NCBI RefSeq assembly: GCF_040448675.1
Contig: NZ_CP159289.1
Span: 3,951,001-4,015,000, forward strand
Length of the DNA: 64,000 nt
From: Dyadobacter sp. 676
Lineage (GTDB): Bacteria; Bacteroidota; Bacteroidia; Cytophagales; Spirosomataceae
Direction: 5' to 3'
In this document: positions 26,204 through 36,592 of the stretch, piece by piece
Layout: each line of letters opens with the position of its first letter
Position numbering within the stretch: the stretch's first letter is position 1
Made by a program: the position numbers and the translations under genes
The notes under the pieces: model-generated
Database searches by the model: none
What the model saw: the letters and a program-made list of their open reading frames with translations, nothing else
What the model was told of the DNA's origin: nothing

Positions 26204-28432
26204 TTATAATCGCGCTCCCTTCAATCTCAAACTATTCATCACCACGGATACCGAACTCATCGCCATGGCGGCACCGGCAATCATCGGGTCGAGGAGGAAC
26301 CCGTTGACGGGGTAGAGCACGCCGGCAGCGACGGGAATGCCGATCACGTTGTAAATAAAGGCCCAGAACAGGTTTTGTTTGATGGTCACAACGGTTTTCT
26401 GCGATAATTTCAATGCTTTTGGCAATGTCAGCAGATCGGAAGTAATGAGGGTCATTTTGGCGACGTCCATAGCGATGTCGGAACCTTTGCCCATGGCTAT
26501 GCTCACATCGGCTTGCGCGAGGGCCTGGGAGTCGTTGATACCATCGCCCACCATCGCAACTGTTTTGCCGGCCGCCTGCAGTTTTTTCACGAACTGCATT
26601 TTGTCGTCCGGCTTTACGTCCGCCTGGTAGCTGTCGATACCGACTTGCGCGGCAACCGCGGCCGCGGTTTGGGCGTTATCGCCGGTCAGCATATGTACCT
26701 CGATTCCCTGCGCATGCAGTTTCTGGACAGCCTCGCGCGAGGTAGGTTTCAGCTGGTCGGCAATGGCCACGATCCCCGCATGCTCGCCGTTGACCGCGAT
26801 CCCGATGACGGTCTTTGCCTGGGCGGTAAGTACCTCGTAGGCCGCCCGGAGTTCTGCCGAAATGTGAATTCCTTCCTTTTCGAGGTACTTGAATGTGCCG
26901 ACCAGATACGTATTGTCCCCTGCGGTACCCCGTACCCCGCTCCCGGTGAGCGACTGGAAATTCCGGATGCGAATCGTTTCACTCTCTTCCCCAAACTGTA
27001 CAATGGCCTGTGCCAGCGGATGCTCCGACCGTGCTTCGAGTGCCTTTACGGCCGCAAAATGGAAGGCTTCGTTTTCGAGCGATTTCACCCATTGCCAGTC
27101 GGTAACCCGGGGCCGGCCTTCGGTAAGAGTGCCTGTTTTGTCAAGAATGACGGTATCCACTTTGTAAGCTTTTTCCAGACTTTCGGCGTCGCGGATCAGA
27201 ATATTGTTTTCCGCGCCTTTACCTACCCCCACCATCATAGCCGTAGGGGTTGCAAGCCCTAATGCGCACGGACAGGCGATTACCAGAACCGACACGGAGG
27301 CCAGCATTGCATGTGTAAGCGCGTTTTCAGGCCCTAGTATCATCCAGATTGCAAAGGTGAGGATGGCTATCCCGATAACGACCGGCACGAAGATTCCGGC
27401 AATACTGTCGGCGAGGCGTTGAACCGGGGCTTTGCTACCCTGTGCCGCCTGGACTGTTTTGATGATTTGGGCTAAAACCGTTTGTTTACCCACTTTTTCG
27501 GCTGTGAAAGTGAAGCTGCCGGTCTGGTTGATCGTTCCTGCGAAAACACTGTCGCCGGGCTTCTTTTCAGCGGGGATGGGTTCGCCCGTCATGAGGCTTT
27601 CGTCGACGAAAGAGCTGCCGGTGACGACTTTGCCATCGACCGGGATTTTCTCTCCTGAACGTATGATGACTTCGTCTCCCGGCATTACTTCGCGGGCCGG
27701 GATCTCGGTTTCGGTGCCGTCCCGAAAGACCCTTACCGTTTTAGATTGCAGGCCGATAAGCTTTTTCAATGCATCCGAGGTGTTCGATTTGGCGCGTTCC
27801 TCCATTAGTTTGCCCAGCAGGATGAAGAAGATAATCACCGCCGAAGCTTCGAAATACACATGCGGATGTAGCCCGCGCGCATGCCAGAATTCAGGGAAGA
27901 ACGTATTGAATGTGCTGAAAAGGAAGGCCACACCGGTACTCAGCGCAACGAGTGTGTCCATATTGGCCTTGCGGTGCCGTGCCTGTTTCCAGGCATTCAC
28001 GAAGAAGTCCTTACCGAAAATAAAAAGGACAGGAACGGTCAGGACGAGCATAATGTAATTAGCATACGTCCATTCCATGAAGAACATGCCCAAAATGACG
28101 ACGGGCAGTGTCAATATGCCTGTATAAATGGCTTTGTTTTTCAGCTTCCGGTAGTGTTCGCGCTGAATTTTCTCCTGTTCGGCGATGGCGTCCTCCTCGT
28201 TTTCTTCGATGATCAGCCCATAACCGATGCTTTGCAGCACACGGTCCATGTCCGGAAGGTCGATAAGCTCCGGGTCGTATGTTACGGCAACGGTTTGGTT
28301 GGCATAATTGACGCCCGCATTGACAACACCCTTGGTATGGCTCAGCATCGACTCCACGCTCACCGCACATGCCGCACACGACATGCCGGTTATCGGAAGC
28401 GTTACTTTTTTGATATCTGTTGCAGTTTCCAT
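26204..28432 (-). CDS. copA: Copper-exporting P1B-type ATPase CopA
   Basis: Pumps Cu(I) out of the cytoplasm. The 742-residue product has an N-terminal HMA domain with MSCAACAVS, eight membrane helices with the CPC metal site ([12 protein letters not shown]), the actuator motif [10 protein letters not shown], the phosphorylation site DKTGTLTEG, and the hinge [11 protein letters not shown] start at the ATG at 28430-28432; the open frame continues upstream across the promoter and operator. It is separated from the rest of the copper operon by the convergent RhuM-Fic gene. Confidence 0.93.
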   Translation of the reverse strand: METATDIKKVTLPITGMSCAACAVSVESMLSHTKGVVNAGVNYANQTVAVTYDPELIDLPDMDRVLQSIGYGLIIEENEEDAIAEQEKIQREHYRKLKNKAIYTGILTLPVVILGMFFMEWTYANYIMLVLTVPVLFIFGKDFFVNAWKQARHRKANMDTLVALSTGVAFLFSTFNTFFPEFWHARGLHPHVYFEASAVIIFFILLGKLMEERAKSNTSDALKKLIGLQSKTVRVFRDGTETEIPAREVMPGDEVIIRSGEKIPVDGKVVTGSSFVDESLMTGEPIPAEKKPGDSVFAGTINQTGSFTFTAEKVGKQTVLAQIIKTVQAAQGSKAPVQRLADSIAGIFVPVVIGIAILTFAIWMILGPENALTHAMLASVSVLVIACPCALGLATPTAMMVGVGKGAENNILIRDAESLEKAYKVDTVILDKTGTLTEGRPRVTDWQWVKSLENEAFHFAAVKALEARSEHPLAQAIVQFGEESETIRIRNFQSLTGSGVRGTAGDNTYLVGTFKYLEKEGIHISAELRAAYEVLTAQAKTVIGIAVNGEHAGIVAIADQLKPTSREAVQKLHAQGIEVHMLTGDNAQTAAAVAAQVGIDSYQADVKPDDKMQFVKKLQAAGKTVAMVGDGINDSQALAQADVSIAMGKGSDIAMDVAKMTLITSDLLTLPKALKLSQKTVVTIKQNLFWAFIYNVIGIPVAAGVLYPVNGFLLDPMIAGAAMAMSSVSVVMNSLRLKGARL

Positions 28433-28452
28433 AATCTCTCGAAATTGATATG

Positions 28453-28509
28453 CAAAGATAAAATCAACCTTTGCCGCGGTGATTACACAATTCTGGCCGC
28501 GGATTACAA
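28453..28509 (-). promoter_or_regulatory. copA promoter with paired ATTACA operator
   Basis: On the minus strand the -7 box is TATCTTTG (28453-28460), 20 bases before the ATG. ATTACA repeats at 28482-28487 and 28503-28508 are 21 bases apart; the proximal one overlaps the expected -33 region. The bases between, AATT-n-TGG, are also shared with the copZ site. Confidence 0.7.
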
Positions 28510-28530
28510 GATTCATGGAAAGCGGGCTTA

Positions 28531-28869
28531 TCAGGCCAGCCGGGTACCGTTGGGGACAGGGAAATCGGGGCTGGCAAGGATCACTTCTCCATCGGGAAGG
28601 ATAAAGCCGGTGGTAAGTACTTCCGAACGGAAATCGGCGATTTGCTTCGGAGGAAAGTTGACGACGCAAAGGACTTGCTTGCCGACCAACTGCTCCTTGG
28701 TGTAACGTCCGGTGATTTGCGCGGAGCTGGCTTTGATGCCGATCTCGGGCCCGAGATCGATGCGGAGCTTGAATGCCGGCTTTCTGGCTTTGGGAAAATC
28801 GTCTGCTTCAATGATTGTTCCTGCCCGCAGGTCGACCTGCTCGAACTCTTGCCAGGTAATCGTGCTCAT
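28531..28869 (-). CDS. csaA: CsaA-type tRNA-binding protein
   Basis: A 112-residue single EMAP/Trbp111-type OB-fold protein. The N-terminal [20 protein letters not shown] is characteristic of CsaA, and the end [10 protein letters not shown] closes the fold. Bacillus CsaA has been described as an export-related chaperone with tRNA-binding ability; the role here is not shown by context. It lies upstream of copA on the same strand but with the copA promoter in between. Confidence 0.9.
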   Translation of the reverse strand: MSTITWQEFEQVDLRAGTIIEADDFPKARKPAFKLRIDLGPEIGIKASSAQITGRYTKEQLVGKQVLCVVNFPPKQIADFRSEVLTTGFILPDGEVILASPDFPVPNGTRLA

Positions 28870-28977
28870 AAGCTGGTAATTTAATTTTTAGTGATACTTA
28901 TTGTGGCAAATTAACATTAAAAATGCCTTTGGCCTCTCTTTCCCTTGCATTGTACGGACACATCCAAAACATGCGCG

Positions 28978-30081
28978 ATGAAAAAACTGATCTTATCCAT
29001 TATAATGCTTTCGGCTGGTTTGCGGGGTTTTGCCCAGGACAGGAACATCACTTTTTATGTGGGAACACAAGACAAAGGGGCCAATTCGTCGATTACACGC
29101 TGTGAGCTTAATCTTAGCTCCGGACAGATTACGCTAATCGATACCGTCAACAGGTCGGTAGCGCCCGGCTACGTCGCTATTTCACCCGACAAGCGGAACC
29201 TGTATGCCATATCAGCCGATAACAGGGTTTCGGCCTATGCCATAGAACCCGACCGGAAGCTGACTTTTCTGAACAGCCGGTCTTCGGAGGGAGCGGGGCC
29301 ATGCCATGTATCGGTGCATCCCACGGGCAAAATGGCTTTCGTGTCCAATTACGGCGGCGGGAGCTTTTCGGCATATAATATCCTCGACGGCGGAAAACTG
29401 AGCGAGCCGGTTTACAAGGAGCAATACACAGGCTCGGGACCGAACACCAAGCGGCAGGAGAAAGCGCATGCCCATTTCGCGACAGCCAGCCCGGACGGCA
29501 AGTACGTGTACGTAACTGATTTGGGCAGTGACAGGGTGATGAATTACGTGGCCGACGTCAATTCGGGCAAACTTACGCCGAATGCGGCTCAGCCATTTTT
29601 TTCGGGCAAAGCCGGGGCCGGGCCTCGCCATTTGGTTATCCATCCGTCGGGCAGGCGGTTATTTTTGCTGAATGAGCTGGATGCTACGGTTACGGCCTGC
29701 TCCATCGATAAAAAAGGGGTGATTACAGCCATTAAAACTTATCCGACGATCCCGGCGGATTATTCGGGTCCCACTAATACAAGTGCGGCCATCCATTTGC
29801 ATCCGAACGGGAAGTTCGTGTACGTCTCAAACCGGGGACATAATTCGATCACCGCATTCAGAATACTGGGTAACGGCGAGTTGGAAATGGTGGATCAGCA
29901 AACAAAATCCATCGCTACACCGCGTGATTTTAACATCGATCCGACCGGGAAATATCTGATCGTCGCGAATCAGTCGTCGGACAACCTCGTGGTGTACGAC
30001 GTGGATGCAGCAACGGGCAAGTTCACGTTCAAGCACGAAAGCATCGCCGTGAAATTGCCCATTTGCGTCGCTTTTCTGTAA
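28978..30081 (+). CDS. Secreted lactonase family beta-propeller protein
   Basis: A 367-residue protein of the Pgl-like lactonase family, whose cytoplasmic members hydrolyse 6-phosphogluconolactone. I chose the ATG at 28978, giving a signal peptide ending near residue 20 (GFAQ); a TTG at 28945 would add unconserved residues. Repeated propeller blades carry the motifs GPCHVSVHPTGK, GAGPRHLVIHPSGR and AAIHLHPNGKFVYVSNRG. The export signal argues against the pentose-phosphate role; it may act on sugar lactones in the periplasm. Confidence 0.85.
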   Translation: MKKLILSIIMLSAGLRGFAQDRNITFYVGTQDKGANSSITRCELNLSSGQITLIDTVNRSVAPGYVAISPDKRNLYAISADNRVSAYAIEPDRKLTFLNSRSSEGAGPCHVSVHPTGKMAFVSNYGGGSFSAYNILDGGKLSEPVYKEQYTGSGPNTKRQEKAHAHFATASPDGKYVYVTDLGSDRVMNYVADVNSGKLTPNAAQPFFSGKAGAGPRHLVIHPSGRRLFLLNELDATVTACSIDKKGVITAIKTYPTIPADYSGPTNTSAAIHLHPNGKFVYVSNRGHNSITAFRILGNGELEMVDQQTKSIATPRDFNIDPTGKYLIVANQSSDNLVVYDVDAATGKFTFKHESIAVKLPICVAFL

Positions 30082-30107
30082 GCGGATTTAAATAAGGTGC
30101 CTTAGCG

Positions 30108-30139
30108 AAATGGTCAGAGTTTTCTGGCCATTTTGTTTT
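30108..30139 (+). terminator. Terminator after the lactonase gene
   Basis: AAATGG(T)CAGA and TCTG(G)CCATTT form a stem with one mismatch, followed by TTGTTTTG. It overlaps the last codons of the convergent TlpA-like gene and may serve both. Confidence 0.5.
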
Positions 30140-31520
30140 GATAGTAATTCAAAAAGTCTTCGATCTGCTCCACCGGCATTTTGCGGGCGATGATCTTTTT
30201 GTTTTTGTCGAGGATATAGATCGTGGGCGTGGTTACCACGTCGAATTTCCGGTTGAAATCGATCTGGTTCAATGCATCGAAGCCGTTGGTCAGTTCTTCG
30301 AGGTGATAAGTTTTGACGAATGCCTTCCATTCTTCCAGGTTATGCTCCGTCGAAATGGCCATTACCTTGATGCCGTTGGCCTTGTTCTTGTCGTAAAACG
30401 CTTTGAGCACCGGTGCTGCTTCCTTGCAGTGGCCGCAGGTAGGCGCGAAAAAGAACAGGACTGTGTAATTCGCATCGATGGCCTGAACGCTCACTTTTTT
30501 GCCCGTCGGATCAGTCAGGGTCAGCGGAGGAAAGGTTTTGTTTACCAGCAAATCCTTCATGGTAGCAACTTTTTCGGCAATGCGTTTCTTCACCTCATCG
30601 GAAACGCCCATTTCGCCCGACAGGTAATATTTGTTGGCCATATACACCCAAACTGCCTCGGTACCGACTGTTTTGGGATTTTCGTACTGGTTGGTAATGT
30701 AATACACCGTCCAGGCCTTCGCGTCTTTATTGGCGGAAGCCTTTTTCACCATCAGATCCGCGTCTTTAATGATCGAATCGGGCACCTGCACGACCAGATT
30801 TTTGAAATACCGCTCCATTTTCGGTTCGAGGAACGGCGTGTTCATAATCCGGGGATCGGAAAAATCGAATGCGTCCCAGTAGTGGGCCTTGTAATAGTTG
30901 AATACCCACATCGAATCGGTTTTGCCGTTGGCTAATTTCGGCGCCTCGGGAATTTCCGGATCGGCCGACATTTTCAGCAGCTGGGCCGTGAAAGTTCCTT
31001 CGTTTTCAGCCAGCAATTTCTTCCGGTAAGCGCCGAAACCCTCCTGGATCGCTTTCATTCTGGCATTCGCTTCGGGTGTATTTTGCTTGGTGAGTACTTC
31101 TATTTCCTTGCTGCCGGCGGCTAATTGCTTTCGGTAGTTGTAGAACAGCTCGTTTTCTTTGGAACCGGTAATTTTCGCAGAGGTGTTCAGGTCGGCCGTG
31201 TCGACTTCGATTGCAAAGTTGGTTTCCTTGCCGGAGTAGATCAATTCGATCATCTTTCGGTTTCCTGGGAAGAGGATTACATACAAACCGCCGGGAAGCG
31301 CCGTTTTACCTTCGAACACGACCTTGCCGCCCGCATCCGCCCTGGAAGTGTCTTTCGGTACAAACAATGTGGCGCTGCGATTGTAGTGGCCGAGAACGAA
31401 TGCCGAATCCTGCATTCCCCTGACGGTCGCTTCGATGCGGTAGCCTTGTGCATATGCTTTGGAAAAAAGGCTGAAAACAGTCAGCAAAATCAAGAAGGAA
31501 GTGCGGGTATAATCTCTCAT
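30114..31520 (-). CDS. TlpA-like thioredoxin-domain protein with DUF4369-type N-terminus
   Basis: A 468-residue periplasmic protein. A signal peptide (cleaved after KAYAQ) is followed by a beta-rich DUF4369-type domain to about residue 125, a helical DUF5106-like middle, and a TlpA/thioredoxin domain from about residue 330 with the redox site FAPTCGHCKEA. Such proteins reduce or oxidise thiols in the envelope; many occur near uptake loci in Bacteroidota. No partner gene is evident. Confidence 0.85.
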   Translation of the reverse strand: MRDYTRTSFLILLTVFSLFSKAYAQGYRIEATVRGMQDSAFVLGHYNRSATLFVPKDTSRADAGGKVVFEGKTALPGGLYVILFPGNRKMIELIYSGKETNFAIEVDTADLNTSAKITGSKENELFYNYRKQLAAGSKEIEVLTKQNTPEANARMKAIQEGFGAYRKKLLAENEGTFTAQLLKMSADPEIPEAPKLANGKTDSMWVFNYYKAHYWDAFDFSDPRIMNTPFLEPKMERYFKNLVVQVPDSIIKDADLMVKKASANKDAKAWTVYYITNQYENPKTVGTEAVWVYMANKYYLSGEMGVSDEVKKRIAEKVATMKDLLVNKTFPPLTLTDPTGKKVSVQAIDANYTVLFFFAPTCGHCKEAAPVLKAFYDKNKANGIKVMAISTEHNLEEWKAFVKTYHLEELTNGFDALNQIDFNRKFDVVTTPTIYILDKNKKIIARKMPVEQIEDFLNYYQNKMARKL

Positions 31521-31624
31521 CAGGGTATGGAAAATTTGCTTTAAAGCGGTTTATTGGATTATTTCAGATTTGAAGTCCGTAAAATTAACTTCAAAACGCT
31601 AACATTAGCCGGGTTCTTATTCAA

Positions 31625-32395
31625 ATGTTTTATTTTCTCTCCAAAGCTGTCGACTTTCTGGTAATGCCCCTAAGCATCGTATTTTTTATACTCATTTATG
31701 CTTATGTGACAAAAAGTGACCGGCGCAGGAAGCAGGCCGTAGGATTGGTGACTGTGCTGCTGCTGCTGGCGTCCAATTCGTTCCTGGTAACGAAGGTGAT
31801 CAATGCCTGGGAGTACAAGTTTATGAACCCCGGGGAATTGAGAGGGGTGTACGACGTCGGCGTCGTGCTGTCGGGCGGACTGATTACCACAAGCACACCG
31901 AGGCAGGAACGTCCGGCAATGGGAGACCGCAGCGACAGGATTTTACAGGCCTATTTGCTTTACAAGCAAGGTAAAATCAAAAAGATATTGATTACGGGAA
32001 TAAGCGGGGAGACATTGATGGCCCGGAAGCTGGGCGAAACGCGACAGGCGGCAACGCTGCTGGCAAGCTGGGGAGTGCCCGCCCGGGACATTTTGTTTGA
32101 GGAGCGCGCGCGCAATACGCACGAGAATGCCGTATTTTCCGGTCGTATCCTGAACAAAATGTTCCCTTCGGGGAGGTACCTGCTGATCACGTCCGCATTC
32201 CACATGCGCCGGTCGGCCGGGTGTTTCGAAAAAGTAGGGATTAAGGCAGACCCCTTCCCGGCCGACTTTCGTGGGGGATACAACCGGTTTACCGTTCATA
32301 AATTGGTACCCGATCCCGATGCTTTCGCCTATTTTTGCATGCTGTGGCACGAAGTTATAGGCTTTCTCGCCTATAAAGCAGTGGGTTACTGCTAG
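31625..32395 (+). CDS. YdcF/SanA family (DUF218) membrane protein
   Basis: A 256-residue protein with two N-terminal membrane helices (about 5-25 and 37-55) and a DUF218 domain beginning VGVVLSGGL. Conserved blocks include ITGISGETL, ERARNTHENAVFS and LLITSAFHMRRS. Members such as ElyC and SanA act in envelope maintenance and lipid-carrier metabolism; the biochemical activity is not settled. It is convergent with pfkA, 11 bases apart. Confidence 0.85.
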   Translation: MFYFLSKAVDFLVMPLSIVFFILIYAYVTKSDRRRKQAVGLVTVLLLLASNSFLVTKVINAWEYKFMNPGELRGVYDVGVVLSGGLITTSTPRQERPAMGDRSDRILQAYLLYKQGKIKKILITGISGETLMARKLGETRQAATLLASWGVPARDILFEERARNTHENAVFSGRILNKMFPSGRYLLITSAFHMRRSAGCFEKVGIKADPFPADFRGGYNRFTVHKLVPDPDAFAYFCMLWHEVIGFLAYKAVGYC

Positions 32396-32406
32396 GACCC
32401 ACCTGA

Positions 32407-33381
32407 TTATACGCTCAGGATTTTTACCATCCTCAGCAAATCCTCGTTGATCGGCTTCGGAAGTCTGATGGTATCTTCGAAAGGGGTATAGACCAGTTCA
32501 TTGTTGATGATACCGGCCATGACATTCTTTTGCCCCGCAATAAGACCTTCCAAAGCGCCCAGCCCAAGGCGGCTTGCGAGAATGCGGTCGTAAGCCGACG
32601 GCGTTCCTCCACGCTGGGTGTGGCCCAGCGTGGTTACACGGATATCCGCGTTTTCGTCCACCTGCACTTTAATTTTGTCGGCCACTTCCTGTGCGCTCCC
32701 TTCTTCGTCACCTTCCGCCACAATGATGATGGAGGACGATTTCGAACGGCTCCATCCCTGTTTCAGGGTTTCTACCACCTGGGAGATCGGAGTTAACACT
32801 TCCGGAACCATCACGAGCTCGGCGCCACCCGCGATGCCCGACTGGATGGCAATGTAGCCAGAGTCGCGGCCCATTACTTCGATAAAGAAGATACGGTCGT
32901 GCGAGCTTGCCGTGTCGCGGATACGGTCGATAGCGTCCAATGCAGTATTTACAGCCGTGTCGAATCCGATGGTATAATCGGTTCCGTACAAGTCGTTGTC
33001 GATCGTTCCGGGCGCACCCACGGTTGGGATACCATATTCGTTGCCGAAAATCATCGCGCCGGTGAAAGTACCATTACCGCCGATGGCGATCAGCCCTTCA
33101 ATGCCCAGGGCCTGCAAGTTGTCGTATGCTTTTTTACGGCCTTCGGGTGTCATGAACTCCTTGCTTCTGGCCGATTTGAGGATTGTACCTCCTCTTTGAA
33201 CTATATTGCTAACCGAGTGTGACTCCATTTTGTAGACATCACCGGCGATCATTCCGCTATATCCTCTCCTGATTCCAAATACTTCAATACCATGGTAGCA
33301 TGCTCCGCGTACTACCGCCCGGATGCAGGCGTTCATACCAGGGGCATCTCCTCCTGAGGTAAAAACTCCAATTCGTTTCAT
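32407..33381 (-). CDS. pfkA: ATP-dependent 6-phosphofructokinase
   Basis: Catalyses fructose-6-phosphate to fructose-1,6-bisphosphate in glycolysis. The 324-residue length matches the bacterial allosteric enzyme. Signature blocks: TSGGDAPGMNA (ATP), PGTIDNDLYGTD with the catalytic Asp, EVMGRDSGYIA, and LGHTQRGGTPSAYDR near the C-terminus. The Gly-rich ATP site is of the ATP type rather than the PPi type. Confidence 0.95.
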   Translation of the reverse strand: MKRIGVFTSGGDAPGMNACIRAVVRGACYHGIEVFGIRRGYSGMIAGDVYKMESHSVSNIVQRGGTILKSARSKEFMTPEGRKKAYDNLQALGIEGLIAIGGNGTFTGAMIFGNEYGIPTVGAPGTIDNDLYGTDYTIGFDTAVNTALDAIDRIRDTASSHDRIFFIEVMGRDSGYIAIQSGIAGGAELVMVPEVLTPISQVVETLKQGWSRSKSSSIIIVAEGDEEGSAQEVADKIKVQVDENADIRVTTLGHTQRGGTPSAYDRILASRLGLGALEGLIAGQKNVMAGIINNELVYTPFEDTIRLPKPINEDLLRMVKILSV

Positions 33382-33703
33382 TTAATAATTTCGGGTTACT
33401 TCTAGTCTTTCTATGTACAGCTCCATTTGAACCATTAAGGCACAATTTCCGCAAATTTATCCGGTATTTTCTTAAAATATATGCCTTGATTCTTAATTAT
33501 GTTAAAAAAATGCCGGAACAAGAATCATTTTTTACATCTCAAACATATACCAATACTCATATATTTGCGCCGGTTAATGGAAATTTAATATCCGTTAACC
33601 GGCGTTCGTTGCTACTATTACTGTTTGAAAAGTCATATTTAACGCGGGCCGGTGGCGGCGCCGCTTTCACCTGAAATCAACCCGTAGCTTTAATATTAAC
33701 AAA
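33382..33703. promoter_or_regulatory. Divergent promoter region of pfkA and the YfhO gene
   Basis: No gene is supported in these 322 bases. A -7-like TAAATTTG faces pfkA (complement of 33452-33459) and TATATTTG (33560-33567) faces the YfhO gene. Clear -33 boxes are not visible, so both are tentative. Confidence 0.4.
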
Positions 33704-36193
33704 ATGAAAAATCTGTTCTCCTGGCAACGTCTCTGGCCTCACCTGGTGGCTGTTATCGGCTTCATGATTTTGTCTGTCGCCTATGTTTCGCCTGTGCTGC
33801 AAGGCAAGAAACTCAGTGCGACCGACGAAATACAGGCGCTGGGCGCTGCGCGGGAAGTACTGGATTACAACAAGAAAACGGACGAATGGTCGTGGTGGAC
33901 CAACGGCATGTTCAGCGGAATGCCTTCCTACCTTGTGGTGGCTGACTATCCGACGAGCATTTCGACCAAAATCGGTCAGGGGATTAATAAAATACTACCC
34001 GCACCCGCCAGCTATTTCCTGATCGGGATGGTGAGTGCCTATGTGCTTTTCCTGGTGCTGGGGGCGGGGGGCTGGCTGGCGGCCATCGGCGCGGTGGCTT
34101 TCTCTTTCTCCTGTTTCAATGTTATCAACCTCGAAGCCGGGCATATTTCGCAGGTAATCGCCATTATGTATGCTCCCGGCGTGCTGGCGGGGGTGATCCT
34201 TGCGTTTCGCCGCAACTGGTTGGAAGGGGCCGCACTCACCGCATTGTTTCTCTCCCTGGAATTGTATGCCAACCACGTGCAGATTACCTACTACCTGGGG
34301 ATCGGCGTTGTGATACTCGTGATTGTCGAGAGTATTTTACTTATTAAAAAAGGCCTTGCCAAAAACCTTGCCCTCGTGCTGGGAGGCCTCGCATTGGCGG
34401 CCGTCGTGGCCGTGGGAACGCACACAACGCGCCTCTGGAACGCTTATGATTATACCAAGGAAACCATCCGCGGGAAATCGGAACTGACGGTTACCGGTAA
34501 AGATGCTGATGCTAAAAAAGGCAATGGGCTCGACAAGGAATATGCGTTTACATACAGCTACGCTGTGGGAGAATTGCTCACCCTGGTAATCCCGAATGCC
34601 TACGGCGGTGCTTCTTACGGGCCGCTGTCGAATACCTCGGAGACTTACAAAACACTGACCGGACGTGGTGTTGATGCCGCCACAGCGCAGAATGTGATCC
34701 AGCAGATGCCGCTTTACTGGGGCGACCAGCCTATCATGGGCGGTCCGAACTACGTAGGTGTGATCGTCTTTTTCCTGTTCGTACTCGGGTTATTTATCGT
34801 AAAAAATCCATTGAAATACTGGGCGGCCGGGGTTATCGTACTTTACGTAATCTGGGCGCTTGGGAAGAGCTTTGCGGGGATTAACTACCTGTTTTTCGAT
34901 TATTTCCCGATGTTCAACAAGTTCCGCGCGATGACGATGGTCATCTCGCTGGCGCAATTGCTGATGGTGCTGGTGGGCGTGTTGGCATTGGCTGTGATTG
35001 CAGAAAAGAAGATTTCCATTAAAGAATTACAGAAACCTTTCCTGATTTCGGCTGGCCTTACCGGTGGCCTGATGCTCATTATGGCATTACTGCCAGGATT
35101 GTTTTTTAGTTTCAAAGGGACAAACGATCCGATGATTGCACAACAGTTTGCGCAGCAGACACAAAACCAGGAGTTTGGCCAACTGCTTCTGAATTCGATC
35201 GTACAGGACCGTGAAAGCCTGATGAAAAGCGATGCGATCCGGGGTTTGATCTTTATCGCGTTGGCAGCCGCTTTGGTCTGGTTTTATGCGCAGGACAAGC
35301 TGAAACCGGTGGTATTTTACGGCGTGCTGCTCGCCTTGATCATTTTTGATTTGTTCGGGGTCGATAAAAGATATCTGAACAACGAAGATTTTGTAAGCGC
35401 TTACGTGGCGCAGGGAGTGAGGACGCCGTCGCCGGCTGACGAGCAGATTCTTCGGGACCCGGACCCCGACTATCGCGTGTACGACGTCGCTTCGCAAGGC
35501 GGACCTTTCAACAGCGCACTGGCTTCCTATTTCCATAAATCAATCGGTGGGTATCATGCGGCCAAGATGCGCCGTTATCAGGAACTCTTTGAAAATCAGG
35601 TGTTTACTGAAAAGCCAAATGTGGAAATCCTGAATATGCTGAACGCGAAATATTTCATCACGGCGGACCAGCAGGGAAACAAAGTAGCACAGCCCAACCC
35701 GCAGGCATACGGGCATGCGTGGTTCGTAAAATCGTATAAAGTAGTGCCCAACGCCGATGCCGAAATGGCCGCGCTGAGGACGGTGAACCTACGCGAGGAA
35801 GCGGTGATCGATCAACGCTTTGCTTCCAAACTGGGCGACCTTAAAATCGGTACCGATTCTACGGCCAGGATCAGTCTTATTTCCTATAAACCGAACGAGC
35901 TGATTTATGAAACCAGCGCGAATGGCGATGGCCTGGCGGTTTTCTCGGAAATCTATTACAATGTCCGCGGCGAGTGGCAGGTGACGATCGACGACAAGCC
36001 GGCAGATATGCTGCGCGTCAATTATGTGCTGCGCGCATTGCGTGTGCCCGCTGGTAAGCATACTGTTAAATTCCGCTTCGAGCCGATTTCCGTAGCCACG
36101 GGTAAAAAGATCGACTTTGTAAGTTCGTTGCTGCTGGTGGGACTGGTGGCCGGGGCCATATTTGTCGAATCCAGAAGGAAGAAAGCCGCCTGA
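33704..36193 (+). CDS. YfhO family membrane protein
   Basis: An 829-residue protein with about twelve membrane helices from residue 12 onward and a soluble C-terminal beta domain (about 680-800) before one final helix. It matches the YfhO family; the Bacillus member takes part in glycosylation of lipoteichoic acid, which Bacteroidota lack, so the role here may be transfer of sugars to another envelope polymer. It contains the GT-C-like acidic start (SATDE). It probably shares a transcript with the next small gene. Confidence 0.85.
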   Translation: MKNLFSWQRLWPHLVAVIGFMILSVAYVSPVLQGKKLSATDEIQALGAAREVLDYNKKTDEWSWWTNGMFSGMPSYLVVADYPTSISTKIGQGINKILPAPASYFLIGMVSAYVLFLVLGAGGWLAAIGAVAFSFSCFNVINLEAGHISQVIAIMYAPGVLAGVILAFRRNWLEGAALTALFLSLELYANHVQITYYLGIGVVILVIVESILLIKKGLAKNLALVLGGLALAAVVAVGTHTTRLWNAYDYTKETIRGKSELTVTGKDADAKKGNGLDKEYAFTYSYAVGELLTLVIPNAYGGASYGPLSNTSETYKTLTGRGVDAATAQNVIQQMPLYWGDQPIMGGPNYVGVIVFFLFVLGLFIVKNPLKYWAAGVIVLYVIWALGKSFAGINYLFFDYFPMFNKFRAMTMVISLAQLLMVLVGVLALAVIAEKKISIKELQKPFLISAGLTGGLMLIMALLPGLFFSFKGTNDPMIAQQFAQQTQNQEFGQLLLNSIVQDRESLMKSDAIRGLIFIALAAALVWFYAQDKLKPVVFYGVLLALIIFDLFGVDKRYLNNEDFVSAYVAQGVRTPSPADEQILRDPDPDYRVYDVASQGGPFNSALASYFHKSIGGYHAAKMRRYQELFENQVFTEKPNVEILNMLNAKYFITADQQGNKVAQPNPQAYGHAWFVKSYKVVPNADAEMAALRTVNLREEAVIDQRFASKLGDLKIGTDSTARISLISYKPNELIYETSANGDGLAVFSEIYYNVRGEWQVTIDDKPADMLRVNYVLRALRVPAGKHTVKFRFEPISVATGKKIDFVSSLLLVGLVAGAIFVESRRKKAA

Positions 36194-36230
36194 CGATGAT
36201 CGATCCCGCATTGGGTAATATCGGATAATA

Positions 36231-36458
36231 ATGTCGCAAGCGACCGGGAAATATCTCATCATTATAGGCCTGCTGGTAGTGCTGGTGGGAGTTGTCGTTT
36301 ATTTTCTGAGCGACAAACTGCATTGGCTGGGCCGCCTTCCCGGCGATATCCGCGTCGAAAAGGAAAACTTCCGGTTTTACTTTCCTGTTACGACCATGTT
36401 GCTGCTTAGCGGGCTACTGAATTTGCTGATCTGGCTTTTCCGGAAATTCATGAATTAG
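36231..36458 (+). CDS. DUF2905 family small membrane protein
   Basis: A 75-residue protein with two membrane helices (about 7-26 and 51-70) around the conserved central loop WLGRLPGDIRVEKENFRFYFP, typical of DUF2905. The function is unknown. It follows the YfhO gene by 37 bases. Confidence 0.85.
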   Translation: MSQATGKYLIIIGLLVVLVGVVVYFLSDKLHWLGRLPGDIRVEKENFRFYFPVTTMLLLSGLLNLLIWLFRKFMN

Positions 36459-36592
36459 GGCTGGTCGGAGTCTTACCGACTTAATAACCAGGGTTATAAA
36501 TTTACCCTGGGAAGCCGGATTGCTTGGGAGAGAACAAAATATCATTCATCTTTAAGGTTGTTGAATGCATCCGGTCCCTAACACACTATTTC

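Noticed and set aside
33486..33674. 62-codon plus-strand frame between pfkA and the YfhO gene.
   Set aside because: AT-rich promoter region, no family similarity and no room for a promoter if real.
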